A stretch of DNA of 64,000 nt from Variovorax atrisoli 110B (GCF_000382045.1 NZ_KB907450.1:1502204-1566203), one strand, 5' to 3'; numbered from the stretch's first letter, positions 55,643-64,000 are shown. Numbers and translations are program-made. Notes: generated by a model from the sequence alone, not told the origin.

Positions 55643-56014
55643 ATGCAGTACATGTTGATGTTCTACCAGCCCGCGGCCGAATTCGAGCAGCGCGAAGACG
55701 CATCCGCGCAGGCCTACCGGGCCAGCTGGGTCGCATATGCCGACGCGGTGCGCCAGTCGGGCATCTCGCTCGGCGGCCACGGCCTCTTCCCGCCCATGAC
55801 CGGCACCACGCTGCGCGTGCGCGGCGACCGGCGCCAGGTGCAGGACGGCCCCTTCGCCGACACCAAGGAGCAGCTCGGAGGCTACTTCGTGATCGACGTG
55901 CCCGACCTCGACGCCGCGCTCGAATGGGCGGCGCGTGCGCCCTGCGCGACCAGCGGCGGGGTGGAGGTGCGGCCCGTCTTCGTAGCCACCGCACTGGCCG
56001 CAGCGGCGGCATGA
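55643..56014 (+). CDS. YCII-related DGPF-domain protein
   Basis: 123-residue dimeric alpha+beta barrel protein. It has MQYMLMFYQPAAEFEQRED, and the DGPF signature in VQDGPFADTKEQLGGYFVIDVPDLDAALEWAAR. In ECF42 systems DGPF proteins are encoded beside and transcribed by the sigma factor, but their reaction is unknown. A good ribosome site (GACGGAGAGACACC) precedes the ATG. Confidence 0.92.
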   Translation: MQYMLMFYQPAAEFEQREDASAQAYRASWVAYADAVRQSGISLGGHGLFPPMTGTTLRVRGDRRQVQDGPFADTKEQLGGYFVIDVPDLDAALEWAARAPCATSGGVEVRPVFVATALAAAAA

Positions 56015-56075
56015 GCGCCGCGCCGGGCCGCCCCAGGCAAGCTCGCACCGCAGTGCGGGGCGCGCAGGTGCTCCC

Positions 56076-57308
56076 ATGAGCGACCCGGCGGTTCACGGGG
56101 CCGCCGAGCGGGCGGCGCGCGAGTCGTATGGCCGGCTGCTGGCCATCCTGTCGGCGCGCACCCACGACATCGCCGCATCGGAAGACGCGCTCGCCGACGC
56201 CTTCGCCCGAGCGCTCGAGCGCTGGCCCGCGGATGGCGTCCCGGCCGAGCCAGACGCCTGGCTGCTGAGCGTGGCGCGCCACCGCAAGCTCGACGCCTGG
56301 CGCCACAGCCGCGTGCAGGACCAGGCCACCCAGACCCTGCTGCTGCTCGCGGGCGAGGTCGACGACGCCGCCGACGGCGCCAGCGCCATCCCCGACGAGC
56401 GGCTGCGCCTGCTCTTCGTGTGCGCGCACCCGGCCGTCGATGCCCCTGCCCGCGCGCCGCTCATGCTGCAGACCGTGCTCGGCCTCGACGCCGCACGCAT
56501 GGCCGGCGCCTTCCTCACCGCGCCCTCCACCCTCGGCCAGCGGCTGGTGCGCGCCAAGGCCCGCATCCGCGCAGCGGGCATTCCCTTCGAATACCCGCAG
56601 GCGCGCGACCTGCCGCAGCGGCTGCAGGACGTGCTCGACGGCATCTACGCCGCCTACGGCACCGGCTGGGACGACATCGACGGCGCCGACGCCCTGCCGC
56701 GCGGCCTTACGACGGAAGCCATCGACCTCTGCCGCATCCTCTGCGGCCTGATGCCCGCCGAGCCCGAGCCGCTGGGCCTGCTGGCGCTGATGCTCTTCTG
56801 CGAGGCCCGCATGCCCGCGCGCCGCAGCGACACCGGCGCCTATGTGCCGCTCGATCAGCAGGACCCGCTGCGCTGGAACCCCGACCTGCTCGCCGAGGCC
56901 GAGCTCTGCCTGCGCCGCGCATCCGAAATGAAGTCGCTCGGCGCCTACCAGCTCGAGGCGGCGATCCAGTCGGCCCATTGCGAACGCCGCGTCGGCGCGC
57001 CGGTGCCGCCCGAGGCACTGGTGTCGCTGTACGAAGGGCTGCTGGCGCTGCGCACCAGCATCGGCGCGCAGGTCAGCCTCGCTTGCGCGCTCGCAAACGC
57101 GCGTGGCCCCGAGATCGGCCTCAGGGCGCTCGAGTCCATTCCTGCGCAGGACGTGGCGAGCTACCAGCCGTACTGGGCGGCGCGCGCCCATCTGCTGGCG
57201 GCCGGCGGTGCGCGCTCCGCCGCACGCCAGGCATTCGACAGGGCCATCGGCCTGAGCACGAACTCGGCCGTGCGTGCCTACCTGCACGCGATGTCGGACC
57301 GGCTCTGA
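56076..57308 (+). CDS. ECF RNA polymerase sigma factor, ECF42-like
   Basis: 410 residues. Sigma region 2 is at about residues 10-80 (ARESYGRLLAILSARTHDIAASEDALADAFARALERWPADGVP), region 4 at about 120-170 (APLMLQTVLGLDAARMAGAFLTAPSTLGQRLVRAKARIR). A long helical C-terminal extension of about 200 residues replaces an anti-sigma partner (DUF6596/TPR-like). No anti-sigma gene is nearby. The 61-base gap to the DGPF gene suggests one transcript from the promoter at 55565. Confidence 0.92.
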   Translation: MSDPAVHGAAERAARESYGRLLAILSARTHDIAASEDALADAFARALERWPADGVPAEPDAWLLSVARHRKLDAWRHSRVQDQATQTLLLLAGEVDDAADGASAIPDERLRLLFVCAHPAVDAPARAPLMLQTVLGLDAARMAGAFLTAPSTLGQRLVRAKARIRAAGIPFEYPQARDLPQRLQDVLDGIYAAYGTGWDDIDGADALPRGLTTEAIDLCRILCGLMPAEPEPLGLLALMLFCEARMPARRSDTGAYVPLDQQDPLRWNPDLLAEAELCLRRASEMKSLGAYQLEAAIQSAHCERRVGAPVPPEALVSLYEGLLALRTSIGAQVSLACALANARGPEIGLRALESIPAQDVASYQPYWAARAHLLAAGGARSAARQAFDRAIGLSTNSAVRAYLHAMSDRL

Positions 57309-57316
57309 AACCCGGA

Positions 57317-58042
57317 CTATTTCGTCGCGTTGAAGGTGCGCGGGAACAGCGCGGCCTGCGAGCGGTCGCGCAGCCTGTAGCTCATGGCCGGCCGGCCCAG
57401 GCTGCCGGTGACCATGCCGGCCTCCTCCATGAACCCACCGTCGAGCATCCGCTTGCGGAAGGCGCTCTTGTCGACCGCCCGGCCCAGCACGACCTCGTAG
57501 GTGTGCTGCAGCGCCGGCAGCGTGAACGGCTCCTCCAGCAGGAAGGCCGGCAGCGAGGTGTATTCGACCTTGCTGCGAAGCCGTGTGACGGCCGCATCGA
57601 GCAGTTCGCCATGGTCGAAGGCCAGCCGCTTGCGCGAAGCCGCATCGACCTCGAACCACGCCACCTCGGCCGCATTCGCCCCGCCGCGCAGCTGCATCGC
57701 CTGCGCGGGGATCAGCGCATAGAAGCAATGCGTGGCCGACCAGCCCCGCGGATCGCGCTTCGCCCCGCCCCAGCTGCCGAGCTGCTCCAGGTAGGGCGCG
57801 GCCACCCCGGTCTTCTCGCGCAGCTTGCGCAGCGCACAGTCGAGCAGCGTGGCGTCCTCGTCGATGTTCACGAAGCCGCCGGGCAAGGCCCATCTGCCCG
57901 GAAAGGGCTCGTCCGTATCGGCGGGCCGCTTCACCAGCAGCACCTGAAGGGCGTCGTCGAGCACGGTGAACATGACCACGTCGACGGTGACCAGCGGGCG
58001 TGGGAAGGTCAGTGGCGGAAATCCGGAAGATGGGGTGTTCAC
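57317..58042 (-). CDS. NrtR-like Nudix-fold transcriptional regulator
   Basis: 241 residues. The N-terminal Nudix fold has VVMFTVLDDALQVLLVKRP and ALPGGFVNIDEDATLLDCAL. The Nudix box reads RKLREKTGV where the catalytic consensus is REUxEExGU, so two acidic residues are lysine and hydrolysis is unlikely. The C-terminal winged helix is at about residues 165-235 (FTLPALQHTYEVVLGRAVDKSAFRKRMLDGGF). NrtR proteins respond to ADP-ribose and related NAD products. It is divergent from the DUF4291/NADAR/ARH operon, with paired palindromes between. Confidence 0.9.
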   Translation of the reverse strand: MNTPSSGFPPLTFPRPLVTVDVVMFTVLDDALQVLLVKRPADTDEPFPGRWALPGGFVNIDEDATLLDCALRKLREKTGVAAPYLEQLGSWGGAKRDPRGWSATHCFYALIPAQAMQLRGGANAAEVAWFEVDAASRKRLAFDHGELLDAAVTRLRSKVEYTSLPAFLLEEPFTLPALQHTYEVVLGRAVDKSAFRKRMLDGGFMEEAGMVTGSLGRPAMSYRLRDRSQAALFPRTFNATK

Positions 58043-58050
58043 TTGAGAAC

Positions 58051-58107
58051 TTGACTGCGGGCTTGTTAGTTGTACTATACAACCCTTGATTAGTTGTACA
58101 GAGCAAC
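58051..58107. promoter_or_regulatory. Paired NrtR-type operators over the DUF4291 operon promoter
   Basis: Site 1 GTTGTA-CTA-TACAAC (58069-58083) is a perfect inverted repeat; site 2 GTTGTA-CAG-AGCAAC (58093-58107) is a weaker copy 24 bases on. Plus-strand -35 TTGACT is at 58051-58056 and a -10-like TACTAT at 58073-58078 lies inside site 1. Binding would block both divergent genes. Confidence 0.65.
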
Positions 58108-58147
58108 CTTCGTCACATCACAAGAACTACAAGGAAAGACGAACGAA

Positions 58148-58783
58148 ATGAACAACGCTGTCACACCCCTGCCCACTGAACTGCACGAACTGCAGCGCGA
58201 GCGCTGGCCCCAAAGCGGCCGGCACATCCTCGCCCACCACGATGCGAACTCGGTCATCGTCTACCAGGCCTACCGCCCCGCCATCGGCGAGTACGCCATC
58301 CGCCATGGCCGGCTCGATGGCCCGGACTTCAGCCTTTCGCGGATGAGTTGGATCCAGCCCAACTTCCTCTGGATGATGTATCGCAGCAGCTGGGGTACGA
58401 AGGAAGGCCAGGAAGTTGTGCTCGGCCTGCGGCTGCGCCGCTCGTTCTTCGAGCGCGTGGTGCGCGAGGCGGTACCCTCGACCTTCGATGCGAGCTACGC
58501 GAGCCGCGAAGCGTGGCAGGAGGCCGTGGGGCGCTCCGAGGTGCGCCTGCAGTGGGACCCGGATCATTCGCCGAAGGGCGGCAAGCTGGAGCGCCGCGCG
58601 ATCCAGCTCGGCCTGCGTGGCCGCACGCTGGCCGCGCTCGCGCATGAGGAACTGCTGGAGGTCATCGACATGCGGGCCTTCGTGGCCGCGCAGCGCCCGC
58701 TGGCCCAGGACGACAGCCCCGAGCTGCAATTGCCGCTGGAGCAAGTGCTCGACATCGACTTCGAAAAGGAGGATTCCAAATGA
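58148..58783 (+). CDS. DUF4291-domain protein
   Basis: 211 residues. Family features: ILAHHDANSVIVYQAYRPAIGEYAIRHG, FSLSRMSWIQPNFLWMMYRSSWGTKEGQEVVLGLRL and VRLQWDPDHSPKGGKLERRAIQLGLRG. These are rich in conserved Tyr, Trp, Arg and Asp, typical of an enzyme or nucleotide-binding protein. It is cytoplasmic, with no signal or membrane segment. First gene of an operon with NADAR and ADP-ribosylglycohydrolase genes; its stop overlaps the NADAR start (ATGA). Activity unknown; context points to ADP-ribose or NAD chemistry. Confidence 0.88.
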   Translation: MNNAVTPLPTELHELQRERWPQSGRHILAHHDANSVIVYQAYRPAIGEYAIRHGRLDGPDFSLSRMSWIQPNFLWMMYRSSWGTKEGQEVVLGLRLRRSFFERVVREAVPSTFDASYASREAWQEAVGRSEVRLQWDPDHSPKGGKLERRAIQLGLRGRTLAALAHEELLEVIDMRAFVAAQRPLAQDDSPELQLPLEQVLDIDFEKEDSK

Positions 58784-59361
58784 CGACGACAACGAACCCG
58801 ACCACCGTGATACCCCGCAGCACCCGCGACCTGCCCGCCTACTTCGCGCAGGGCCATCGCCCCGAGTACCTGCTCTTCTGGGGCCATCAGGCGCCGAAGA
58901 CGGGCGTGAACAAGAGCTGCTTCAGCCAGTGGTTCGAGGTCGCCTTCAAGGTCGACGGCGTCTCCTACCGCACGGCCGAGCATTTCATGATGGCCGGCAA
59001 GGCACGCCTGTTCGGCGACGACGAGGTCTGCGAGCGCATCCTCGCGGCACGCACGCCGGCAGAGGCCAAGAAGCTGGGCCGCGAGATCCGCGGCTTCGAC
59101 GAGGCCGCCTGGGTGGCCGCCCGGCTGGACATCGTGACGCAGGGCAACATCGCCAAGTTCTCGCAGAACGCGGAGCTCGGCGCCTTCCTGCTCGGCACCG
59201 GCCACCAGGTGCTGGTGGAGGCCAGCCCGGTCGATCCGATCTGGGGCATCGGGCTTGCCGCCAACGATCCCCTGGCGCAGGACCCGCGCAAATGGAAGGG
59301 GCTGAACCTGCTGGGCTTCGCGCTCATGGCCGCGCGCGAGGTGCTGAGGCAGCAGCGGTGA
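58780..59361 (+). CDS. NADAR (YbiA-like) family protein
   Basis: 193 residues. The NADAR fold is seen in LLFWGHQAPKTGVNKSCFSQWFEVAFKVDGVSYRTAEHFMMAGKARLFGD with the conserved Glu-His-x-Met, QGNIAKFSQNAELGAFLLGTGHQVLVEASPVDPIWGIGL and KGLNLLGFALMAARE. NADAR proteins act on ADP-ribosylated or N-glycosidic substrates, and some reverse guanine ADP-ribosylation of DNA; YbiA-type members act on riboflavin intermediates. Neighbours here favour the ADP-ribose role. Overlaps both adjacent genes. Confidence 0.92.
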   Translation: MTTTTNPTTVIPRSTRDLPAYFAQGHRPEYLLFWGHQAPKTGVNKSCFSQWFEVAFKVDGVSYRTAEHFMMAGKARLFGDDEVCERILAARTPAEAKKLGREIRGFDEAAWVAARLDIVTQGNIAKFSQNAELGAFLLGTGHQVLVEASPVDPIWGIGLAANDPLAQDPRKWKGLNLLGFALMAAREVLRQQR

Positions 59362-60257
59362 ACGCCATCGAGCGCTACCGTGGCTGCCTGCTCGGGCTGG
59401 CCTGCGGCGATGCGGTGGGCACCACGGTCGAGTTCCGACCCAGGGGCAGCTTCGCGCCCGTGACCGGCATGCACGGCGGCGGCCCCTTCGGGCTGATCGC
59501 GGGCGAGTGGACCGACGACACGTCGATGGCACTGTGCCTGGCAGCAAGCCTGATCCACTGCAAGGGCTTCGACGCGGTCGACCAGATGAACCGCTACTGC
59601 AACTGGCGCAACGTGGGCTACATGAGCAGCACGGGCAGCTGCTTCGACATCGGCCTGACGGTGTCGAATGCCCTCACCCGCTACCTGGCCTCGGGCGATC
59701 CCTTCGCCGGCGATCCCGATCCACGCACCGCCGGCAACGGCGCGCTGATGCGGCTCGCGCCGGTGCCGATGTTCTACGCGGCGAACGCCGAAGCCACCTG
59801 GAAGCAGGCCGGCGAGAGCACACGCACCACCCACGGCGCGCTGGAGGCCATCGAATGCTCGCGGCTCTTCGCATTGCAGCTGCGTTCGGCCCTGCGTGGC
59901 GAAGAGAAGGCCGCGATCCTCTCGACCACGCCGCTGGCGCCGCTGAGTGAGAAGGTGGCGGGGCTGGCAAGAAACGACCACGCCTCGAAGACCGCCGGGC
60001 AGATCAAGGGATCGGGCTACTGCGTGGAATCGCTCGAGGCGGCGCTCTGGTGCTTCGCGAACACCGGTTCCTTCAAGGAGGCCGTGCTCGCCGCAGCCAA
60101 CCTGGGCGACGACGCCGACACCACGGCCGCCATCTGCGGCCAGCTCGCAGGCGCCTTCTATGGCGTCGAAGGCATACCGCGGGACTGGCTCGACAAGCTC
60201 GTCATGCGCGCGGAAATCGAAGAGATGGCCGGGCAGCTCCTCGCACTGGCGGGCTGA
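59358..60257 (+). CDS. ADP-ribosylglycohydrolase family protein
   Basis: 299 residues, GTG start at 59358 overlapping the NADAR stop. The ARH/DraG fold has GCLLGLACGDAVGTTVEF, the first metal motif EWTDDTSMALCLA and the C-terminal metal motif NLGDDADTTAAICGQLAGAFYG, all with the expected Asp/Thr ligands. Expected to hydrolyse an ADP-ribosyl bond from protein, nucleic acid or small molecule. Last gene of the operon. Confidence 0.94.
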   Translation: MNAIERYRGCLLGLACGDAVGTTVEFRPRGSFAPVTGMHGGGPFGLIAGEWTDDTSMALCLAASLIHCKGFDAVDQMNRYCNWRNVGYMSSTGSCFDIGLTVSNALTRYLASGDPFAGDPDPRTAGNGALMRLAPVPMFYAANAEATWKQAGESTRTTHGALEAIECSRLFALQLRSALRGEEKAAILSTTPLAPLSEKVAGLARNDHASKTAGQIKGSGYCVESLEAALWCFANTGSFKEAVLAAANLGDDADTTAAICGQLAGAFYGVEGIPRDWLDKLVMRAEIEEMAGQLLALAG

Positions 60258-60271
60258 CGAGGGTCCGGAAG

Positions 60272-61720
60272 CTACTCCGGCTGCGCGGCGGCGTCGCTCA
60301 CCCGGCGCGCGTCGAGCTGGCTGCCGCCCTGCGCGAGCGACACCCCGATCACCGCGTTCGCAGCATCGCGCCTGAACATGACCTGCGCGCCGATGGCGGT
60401 CACGGCAAAGCGGTCCGTGCCCGTGGGGGTGAGCGCGTTGTAGCCGCGCCCCGTTTCGCGCACCAGCAGCCTGCCGCCGCGCACGGTGAAGTTCAGCGAC
60501 TGGGTGCGTGTCACGCGGTACTCGCCCCTGTATTCATCGAGCCGCTTCGCGTCGATGGGCACTTCCGCGGTCGGCACCGGATAGCGGCTCTTGCCGATGG
60601 CCAGCATCACCGTCTGGATCGGCGCGCGCGCATTGCTGCTGAGCACGATCAGCGCCTCGCCGGTGTCGGGCGCGAGCAGCCACAGCGTGCGGTAGCCCTG
60701 GGTGACGCCTGCGTGGTAGTAGGTGCGACGGCCGCCTTCCGGTCCGCGCACCATCACCGCATAGCCGATCTCGGCGCCCTCGTAGCGCGCCAGCGGCATG
60801 AGCATGCGCGCCGCGGCCGGGCCCAGCGGGCCGCTGGCGCCCGCGAGGATGGCGCGGCTGAAGGTCATCATGTCGGCAGCCGTGGAACGCAGTGCACTGG
60901 CCGGCGCGTAGGCCTGCATGTCGAACAGCGGCTGGCGGCGGTCGCCTGAGAAGGCCGGGGCCATGCGCGAGGCCTTGTCGCCCAGCCCGATGACGGTGTC
61001 GTTCATGCCCAGCGGCTCGGTGATGCGCGCGCGCACCAGTTCGCCCCACGATGTGCCGTAATGCTCGGCGAGCAACTGCCCGAGCAGCGCCATGCCGAAG
61101 TTGCTGTATGCGCCCTCGCAGGGCGGCGCCGCGGCCGTGAGCCTGATGCGCGCAAGCGCGGCCCAGAACATGGGCTTGTCGAAGGCATGGAACTGCTCGA
61201 CGAGCGGCGCGCCGCCGGTCACGCCATCGGCCATCACCGGCATGCAGCCGGTGTGCGTGACGAGCTGGCGCAGCGTGACCGAGGCCACCGCGGGCGAAAT
61301 GCCGTCGACCTTGCCGGCGAGCAGCCTGCCGACGGTGTCGTCCAGCTTCAGGTCGCCGCGCTGCACAGCCTGCGCGAGCAGCAGGCCGGTGAACACCTTG
61401 GTGACGGAGCCGATCTCGAACATCGGCTGCTCCGCGCTGCCCGATGCGATGGCGCGCGGCGCGGTCGCCGGCTCGGGGTTGTAGGCGGCGCCGTAGGCCG
61501 CCTGCCCGTTGTGCAGCGTGCCCACCACCAGGGTGCCGCGCTCGGTGCCCAGCGCCGCCCTGGCGAGCACGGCGGGGTCGCTCGCCAGCGTCAGGGGCTG
61601 TTGCTGTTGCGCCTGTTGCGGCGGCTGAAGCTGTGCAGCGGCATGGCCGGCCAGCAGGGAGAGGAAAAGCCATGCCGCGAGCCGGGAGCGGTACAGCAAG
61701 GCATGAGGCAGGAGCCGCAT
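60272..61720 (-). CDS. Serine hydrolase, beta-lactamase class C/PBP-like
   Basis: 482 residues. Signal peptide residues 1-29 (LFLSLLAGHAAAQ), then a Gln/Pro-rich stretch. Active-site S-x-x-K is at 105-108 (SVTK), the YSN motif is in CEGAYSNFGM, and an HAG triad replaces KTG (YYHAGVTQG). The C-terminal beta-rich domain (about 390-480) is extra. Periplasmic; could be an esterase, D-aminopeptidase or carboxypeptidase. A long in-frame upstream extension exists but the ATG at 61718-61720 directly precedes the signal peptide. Confidence 0.9.
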   Translation of the reverse strand: MRLLPHALLYRSRLAAWLFLSLLAGHAAAQLQPPQQAQQQQPLTLASDPAVLARAALGTERGTLVVGTLHNGQAAYGAAYNPEPATAPRAIASGSAEQPMFEIGSVTKVFTGLLLAQAVQRGDLKLDDTVGRLLAGKVDGISPAVASVTLRQLVTHTGCMPVMADGVTGGAPLVEQFHAFDKPMFWAALARIRLTAAAPPCEGAYSNFGMALLGQLLAEHYGTSWGELVRARITEPLGMNDTVIGLGDKASRMAPAFSGDRRQPLFDMQAYAPASALRSTAADMMTFSRAILAGASGPLGPAAARMLMPLARYEGAEIGYAVMVRGPEGGRRTYYHAGVTQGYRTLWLLAPDTGEALIVLSSNARAPIQTVMLAIGKSRYPVPTAEVPIDAKRLDEYRGEYRVTRTQSLNFTVRGGRLLVRETGRGYNALTPTGTDRFAVTAIGAQVMFRRDAANAVIGVSLAQGGSQLDARRVSDAAAQPE

Positions 61721-61805
61721 CGTCGGATTCCTCGGGCGTCGTCGAAAGAGCCGCCATCCTGCCACGCCGGGCGCGCCTCCCGCGCCCCGCGACGACAATG
61801 GCCCG

Positions 61806-64000
61806 ATGCGCGCATTGCTCGGCACCTTCTCCTGGCAGGAACTCCGCCACCATCCCTGGCGCAACGCGGCGGCCGTGCTGGCCGTGATGCTCGGCGTTGC
61901 GCTGGCCTTCTCGGTACAGCTGATCAACGCCTCGGCGCTCGACGAGTTCTCGAGCGCGGTGCGCTCGGTCAACGGCGAGCCCGACCTCGAGGTGCGCGCC
62001 GTGCAGGGCGGCTTCGACGAGGCCGTGTTCGCACGGCTCGCCCGGCATCCGCAGGTGGCGCTGGCGAGTCCGGTGGTCGAGGTGCAGGGCCTGGCACTGG
62101 CAGGCGACAGCCAGGTGCCGATCCGCGTGATCGGCATCGACGCGCTGACGCTGCCGACCATCGCACCCGCGCTGATGCCGCAGGCTGCGGCGGGCGCCGA
62201 CCGCTTCGCGCTCTTCGCCCCCGGCCAGGTGTTCCTCAACCTCGCGGCGCGCGATGCGCTGGGACTGCCCGCGCAGTCGGCACCCGGCGCGGGCAAGGCC
62301 GAGACGGTGCAGCTGCGCGGCGGCGACGCCTGGCACAGCCTCGCGGTGGCGGGCCACGTGGCGGCCGGCGGCAAGGCGCTCGCGGTGATGGACATCGCGG
62401 CGGCGCAGGAACTCTTCGGCCGCATCGGCCAGCTGAGCCGCATCGACCTGCGGCTCGCACCCGGCACCGACCGGGCGGCCTTCATCGCCTCGCTTCAGAA
62501 GTCGCCAGACTGGCCGGCGGGCGTGCAGTTCGCCGAGCCCGGTGACGCGGCGCAGCGCGTGAGCAACCTGTCGCGTGCCTACCGCGTGAACCTGACGGTG
62601 CTGGCGCTGGTGGCGCTCTTCACGGGCGCCTTCCTGGTGTTCTCGGTGCTGGCGCTCAGCGTGGCCAAGCGGGCGCAGCAGTTCGCGCTGCTCGGCGTGC
62701 TCGGTCTCACGCCGCGCGAGCGGCTGCGGCTGGTGCTGGCCGAATCGCTGGTACTGGGCCTCATCGGCAGCGCGGCCGGCCTCGCGCTGGGCACGGCGCT
62801 GGCAGCCTTCGCGCTGCGCGTGCTGGGCGGCGACCTGGGCGGCGGCTACTTCGAGGGCGTGGCGCCCACGCTGCACTGGAGCGCGGGCGCAGCCCTGCTC
62901 TACGGCGGTCTCGGCGTGGTGGCCGCGCTGGTCGGGGGCTGGTGGCCTGCTCGCGCGGCGCAGTCGCTGCCGGAGGCACAGACGCTCAAGGGCCTCGGCG
63001 CCGCGCCCACGCAGGGCAACGGCCACTGGCTGGCGCTGGGCCTGATCGCGCTGGGCGCGGTGCTGGCGAACCTGCCGGCCATCGGCGGCATTCCGGTGGC
63101 GGCTTACCTCTCGGTCGCCTTCCTTCTGGTGGGCGGCATCACCGCCTTGCCCTGGCTGATCGCGCTGCTTTACGACCGCGTGGCGCCGCTGTTCTCGCAG
63201 CGCATGCTGCCGATGCTGGCGGTGGAGCGCGCCCGGCGCATGCGCGGCACGGCGGCGGTGGCTGTCAGCGGCGTGGTCGCCAGCCTGAGCCTCGCCGTGG
63301 CGCTGACGGTGATGGTCGCGAGCTTCCGCGATTCGGTGACGCAATGGCTCGGCGTGGTGCTGCCCGCCGACCTGTACGTGCGCGCCACCTCGGGCGGCCG
63401 CGGCGGCAACAGCGGCGGCGGCAGCAGCACCGACACCGCCACCTTTGCGCCGGCCTTCGTGCAGTCGCTCGCCCAGTTGCCCGGCGTGGCGCGCACCGGC
63501 ACGCTGCGTACGCAGGCGCTGCAGCTCGATGCGGCACGGCCGGCGGTCGCACTCATCGCGCGCAGCCTCGAAGGCGGGGCGGCGCAATCGCTGCCGCTGG
63601 TGGGCAGTGCGCTGACGGTGCCCGAGGGGCAGGTCGGCATCTACGTGAGCGAGCCGATGGTGGAGCTCTACGGCGCGAAGCCGGGCACGGTGTTCGCGCC
63701 GCTGTCGGCCGCCATGGGCAAGGCCGGGGCCTCGTTCTTCGTGGCCGGCGTGTGGCGGGACTACGCGCGGCAGTTCGGCGCCATCGCCATGGACGCGCGC
63801 GACTTCGAGCGCCTCACCGGCGAACGCAACGTGAGCGACGTGGCGCTGTGGCTCGCGCCGGGCGCATCGGAAGGCGCCGTGCAGGCGGCGGTGCGCGAGC
63901 TGGCCGCGCGGCAAGAGGGCCAGGGCGCACAGGGCAAGTCCTCCGAAGGCTCGGTGGAGATCGCCTCCGTGGGGCAGATCCGCGCGACCTCGCTGCGCAT
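61806..64000 (+). CDS. FtsX-like ABC transporter permease, cut by window end
   Basis: At least 731 residues. TM1 is near residue 20-40 (NAAAVLAVMLGVALAFSVQLI), then a large periplasmic MacB-PCD domain. The first FtsX core is near 265-390 (LVALFTGAFLVFSVLALSVAKRAQQFALLGVLGL), followed by central helices. A second permease half starts near 480 (VAVSGVVASLSLAVALTVMVASF), and its periplasmic loop runs off the window. This two-FtsX layout pairs with LolD-like ATPases, the nearest being at 49233. A Gly/Ser-rich insertion (near residue 535) is unusual. Confidence 0.92.
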   Translation, partial: MRALLGTFSWQELRHHPWRNAAAVLAVMLGVALAFSVQLINASALDEFSSAVRSVNGEPDLEVRAVQGGFDEAVFARLARHPQVALASPVVEVQGLALAGDSQVPIRVIGIDALTLPTIAPALMPQAAAGADRFALFAPGQVFLNLAARDALGLPAQSAPGAGKAETVQLRGGDAWHSLAVAGHVAAGGKALAVMDIAAAQELFGRIGQLSRIDLRLAPGTDRAAFIASLQKSPDWPAGVQFAEPGDAAQRVSNLSRAYRVNLTVLALVALFTGAFLVFSVLALSVAKRAQQFALLGVLGLTPRERLRLVLAESLVLGLIGSAAGLALGTALAAFALRVLGGDLGGGYFEGVAPTLHWSAGAALLYGGLGVVAALVGGWWPARAAQSLPEAQTLKGLGAAPTQGNGHWLALGLIALGAVLANLPAIGGIPVAAYLSVAFLLVGGITALPWLIALLYDRVAPLFSQRMLPMLAVERARRMRGTAAVAVSGVVASLSLAVALTVMVASFRDSVTQWLGVVLPADLYVRATSGGRGGNSGGGSSTDTATFAPAFVQSLAQLPGVARTGTLRTQALQLDAARPAVALIARSLEGGAAQSLPLVGSALTVPEGQVGIYVSEPMVELYGAKPGTVFAPLSAAMGKAGASFFVAGVWRDYARQFGAIAMDARDFERLTGERNVSDVALWLAPGASEGAVQAAVRELAARQEGQGAQGKSSEGSVEIASVGQIRATSLR

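Overview
The window is high-GC chromosomal DNA from a betaproteobacterium. The gene order infC-rpmI-rplT-pheS-pheT-ihfA-merR-tRNA-Pro, the Bug-type (TctC) receptor, and the isocitrate lyase and lumazine synthase types point to Burkholderiales, most likely Comamonadaceae and probably a Variovorax-like organism. This taxonomic call is inference from gene content; no database search was run. Both ends are cut inside genes: a response regulator on the left and an FtsX-like ABC permease on the right.

Layout. 1-4.5 kb: divergent two-component pair, a DipZ-like thiol-redox membrane protein, a 25-residue membrane microprotein and a small hypothetical gene. 4.6-13.1 kb: translation block on the minus strand (thrS, infC, rpmI, rplT, pheS, pheT, ihfA, merR, tRNA-Pro). 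It carries several regulatory details: an apparent AUC start for infC, an attenuator-like leader before thrS, and a candidate C-rich small RNA beyond the tRNA. 13-21 kb: AraC/GlxA-type regulators, isocitrate lyase with an operator-covered promoter, a DMT exporter, a histone-tail/SWIB protein and a ThDP enzyme. 21-31 kb: a TetR-linked catabolic cluster with a Bug receptor, an ABC importer and four enzymes (enolase superfamily, Gfo/Idh/MocA, DUF993 aldolase-like, TIM-barrel isomerase), interspersed with four copies of an intergenic palindromic repeat. 31-34.6 kb: lower-order accessory DNA with a MocR regulator, tandem and MITE-like repeats and gene remnants.

34.6-49.9 kb: mostly housekeeping. 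It holds an AlkX/YcaQ-like glycosylase, a TonB receptor, an FMN riboswitch with ribH, GST, ArsC-like protein, queG, tsaE, an amidase, DedA, GNAT, mutL, an esterase-like lipoprotein, miaA and a LolD-like ATPase. 49.9-61.7 kb: a run of small accessory cassettes. These are a GntR/EctD-like dioxygenase/SAF-oxidoreductase unit with a divergent PLP dehydratase, an ECF42-type sigma factor with its DGPF protein, and a compact NrtR/DUF4291/NADAR/ADP-ribosylglycohydrolase operon. The last is the best candidate for an undescribed system: overlapping genes, two enzymes that act on ADP-ribose or NAD derivatives, a Nudix-type regulator with a degraded catalytic box, and paired operator palindromes.

Most genes not discussed as unusual are ordinary chromosomal genes. 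Functions of DUF993, DUF4291, the 25-residue peptide and the candidate RNA are not known from this sequence.
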